Assembly: GCA_036381835.1 (NCBI GenBank)
Contig: DASVCA010000062.1
Location: 1 to 15,147, forward strand
Length of the DNA stretch: 15,147 bases
From: DASULK01 sp036381835
Lineage (GTDB): Bacteria; Actinomycetota; Actinomycetes; Mycobacteriales; Micromonosporaceae
Direction of reading: 5' to 3'
Shown: in pieces, positions 14,045 through 15,147 of the stretch
How positions within the stretch are numbered: the stretch's first letter is position 1
Layout: each line of letters begins with the position of its first letter
Translations under genes and position numbers: made by a program
Notes under the pieces: generated by a model
Databases searched by the model: none
The model's input: the letters and a program-made list of their open reading frames with translations, nothing else
What the model was told of the DNA's origin: nothing

Positions 14045-15076
14045 ATGAGCAGCACGAGTACCCACAACCCGCAGAGCTTGGATCGTAACCTGGCCCTGGA
14101 CCTGGTCCGGGTGACCGAGGCGGCGGCCATGGCCGCCGGCCGTTGGGTCGGTCGGGGGAACAAGGAGGCCGGGGACGGCGCCGCCGTCGACGCCATGCGC
14201 AAGCTGATCAACTCGATTCCGATGCGGGGTGTGGTCGTCATCGGCGAGGGCGAGAAGGACAACGCCCCGATGCTCTACAACGGGGAGGAGGTCGGGGACG
14301 GCACCGGGCCGGAGGTCGACGTGGCTGTCGACCCGATCGACGGCACGACACTGATGAGCAAGGGCATGCCGAACGCGATCGCCGTGCTCGCCGTCGCCGA
14401 ACGGGGGGCGATGTTCGACCCGAGCGCCGTCTTCTACATGGACAAGATCGCGGTTGGCCCGGCGTACGCGGACATCATCGACATAGAGGCCGGGGTGACC
14501 GAGAACCTGCGGCGCATCGCCAAGGCCAAGGGCACCAGCACCGGCAACGTACGGGTATGCGTCCTGGACCGGCCCCGGCACGAGGATCTGGTCCGGGAGA
14601 TCCGGCAGGCCGGGGCCGGCATCCGGTTCATCACCGACGGGGACATCGCCGGTGCCATCGCCGCCGCCCGGGAGGAGTCCGGCGTGGATGTGCTGATGGG
14701 CATCGGCGGCACGCCCGAGGGCATCACCGCGGCGTGCGCGCTGAAGTGCATGGGTGGGGCGATGCAGGCGAAGCTGTGGCCGCGCGACGACGAGGAGCGC
14801 GAGAAGGCTCAGGCCGCCGGACACGACCTGGACCGGGTGCTGACCACCGACGATCTGGTCGCCGGGGACAACTGCTTCTTCGCCGCCACCGGCATCACCT
14901 CCGGTGATCTGCTGCGCGGCGTGCGCTACCGCGACGGCGGCGCCTACACCCAGTCGATCGTCATGCGCTCCAAGAGCGGCACCATCCGGGTGATCGACTC
15001 GTATCACCGGCTGGAGAAGCTGGCGCTCTACTCCGCCATCGACTACGACGGCCGCCCGCTGGCCGAGCAAGCCTGA
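14045..15076 (+). CDS. glpX: Class II fructose-1,6-bisphosphatase (GlpX)
   Basis: This 343-residue enzyme hydrolyses fructose-1,6-bisphosphate to fructose-6-phosphate, the committed gluconeogenic step, in the cytosol with divalent metal. Actinobacteria usually depend on this class II form. The inositol-phosphatase-like metal site is present: GEGEKDNAPML (67-77) and VDPIDGTTL (95-103), with the later GTPEGI and AACALKCMGG segments. A long Ser/Thr N-terminus precedes RNLALDLVRVTEAAA. The ATG at 14045 has a very strong AGGAGGAGG site (14032-14040). Length is normal. It may be preceded by a leader peptide frame. It is divergent from the DUF4245 gene, a pairing conserved in actinobacteria. Confidence 0.97.
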   Translation: MSSTSTHNPQSLDRNLALDLVRVTEAAAMAAGRWVGRGNKEAGDGAAVDAMRKLINSIPMRGVVVIGEGEKDNAPMLYNGEEVGDGTGPEVDVAVDPIDGTTLMSKGMPNAIAVLAVAERGAMFDPSAVFYMDKIAVGPAYADIIDIEAGVTENLRRIAKAKGTSTGNVRVCVLDRPRHEDLVREIRQAGAGIRFITDGDIAGAIAAAREESGVDVLMGIGGTPEGITAACALKCMGGAMQAKLWPRDDEEREKAQAAGHDLDRVLTTDDLVAGDNCFFAATGITSGDLLRGVRYRDGGAYTQSIVMRSKSGTIRVIDSYHRLEKLALYSAIDYDGRPLAEQA

Positions 15077-15080
15077 GCGG

Positions 15081-15129
15081 TAAGAAAGGGCGCTTCTTAT
15101 CGTTCTCCGCGGTGAAAGGAGCCCTTCTT
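15081..15129 (+). repeat. Micromonosporaceae-style hairpin repeat downstream of glpX
   Basis: taagaaagggcgcttctta (15081-15099) is closed by a 6-bp TAAGAA/TTCTTA stem. aaaggagcccttctt (15115-15129) holds an AAGG/CCTT stem and also pairs, with one bulge, with the aagaaagggc arm of the first. The paired aagaaggg...cccttctt theme recalls short repeats that I remember as frequent between genes in Micromonospora. It begins 4 bases after the glpX stop and could also end transcription. Confidence 0.5.
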
Positions 15130-15147
15130 GACCGGTGCGGCGGGGTC

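Noticed and set aside
13871..15070. 399-codon minus-strand frame opposite glpX
   Set aside because: It is antisense to glpX and shows the same low-complexity composition as other shadow frames.

Overview
The window is high-GC actinobacterial chromosome. The GTG starts, leaderless promoters with a TAnnnT -10 box, paralogue types and the terminal hairpin repeat suggest Micromonosporaceae (Micromonospora-like); this is an inference from style and protein content, not from a marker gene.

Layout. Positions 1-1600: a Nudix hydrolase (minus), a pterin-dehydratase-like small protein and a DUF6941 protein (both plus). Positions 1618-2284: a ZIP metal transporter gene broken by a frameshift and probable deletion. 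Positions 2350-3499: the remnant of a small integrated element at the 3' end of ychF. It is bounded by a perfect 21-bp direct repeat and holds a dihydrofolate-reductase-like gene and the C-terminal piece of a tyrosine integrase. Positions 3480-4565: ychF (minus). Positions 4799-7000: two secreted enzymes, a subtilisin-like protease and an SGNH hydrolase, each followed by a hairpin terminator. Positions 7129-9071: a translationally coupled Ada-AlkA and Ogt pair for alkylation damage. Positions 9104-10267: rmuC, convergent with a lipoprotein gene (10279-10737, minus) and ispH (10809-11822, minus). Positions 11884-13341: xseA and xseB, divergent from ispH. Positions 13333-15076: a DUF4245 membrane protein (minus) and glpX (plus), with a short leaderless reading frame ahead of glpX.

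How it fits together. glpX, DUF4245, xseBA, ispH and ychF form a conserved actinobacterial neighbourhood; from memory the same genes lie close together in Mycobacterium tuberculosis (Rv1099c to Rv1112). The protease, SGNH hydrolase and Ada-AlkA/Ogt genes look like lineage-specific additions between ychF and the rest. Nucleic-acid maintenance is over-represented: Nudix, Ada-AlkA, Ogt, RmuC and exonuclease VII. I found no CRISPR array, tRNA, rRNA, toxin-antitoxin pair or biosynthetic cluster. The least ordinary part is the ychF-targeted element remnant; the rest is mostly well-understood core chromosome.
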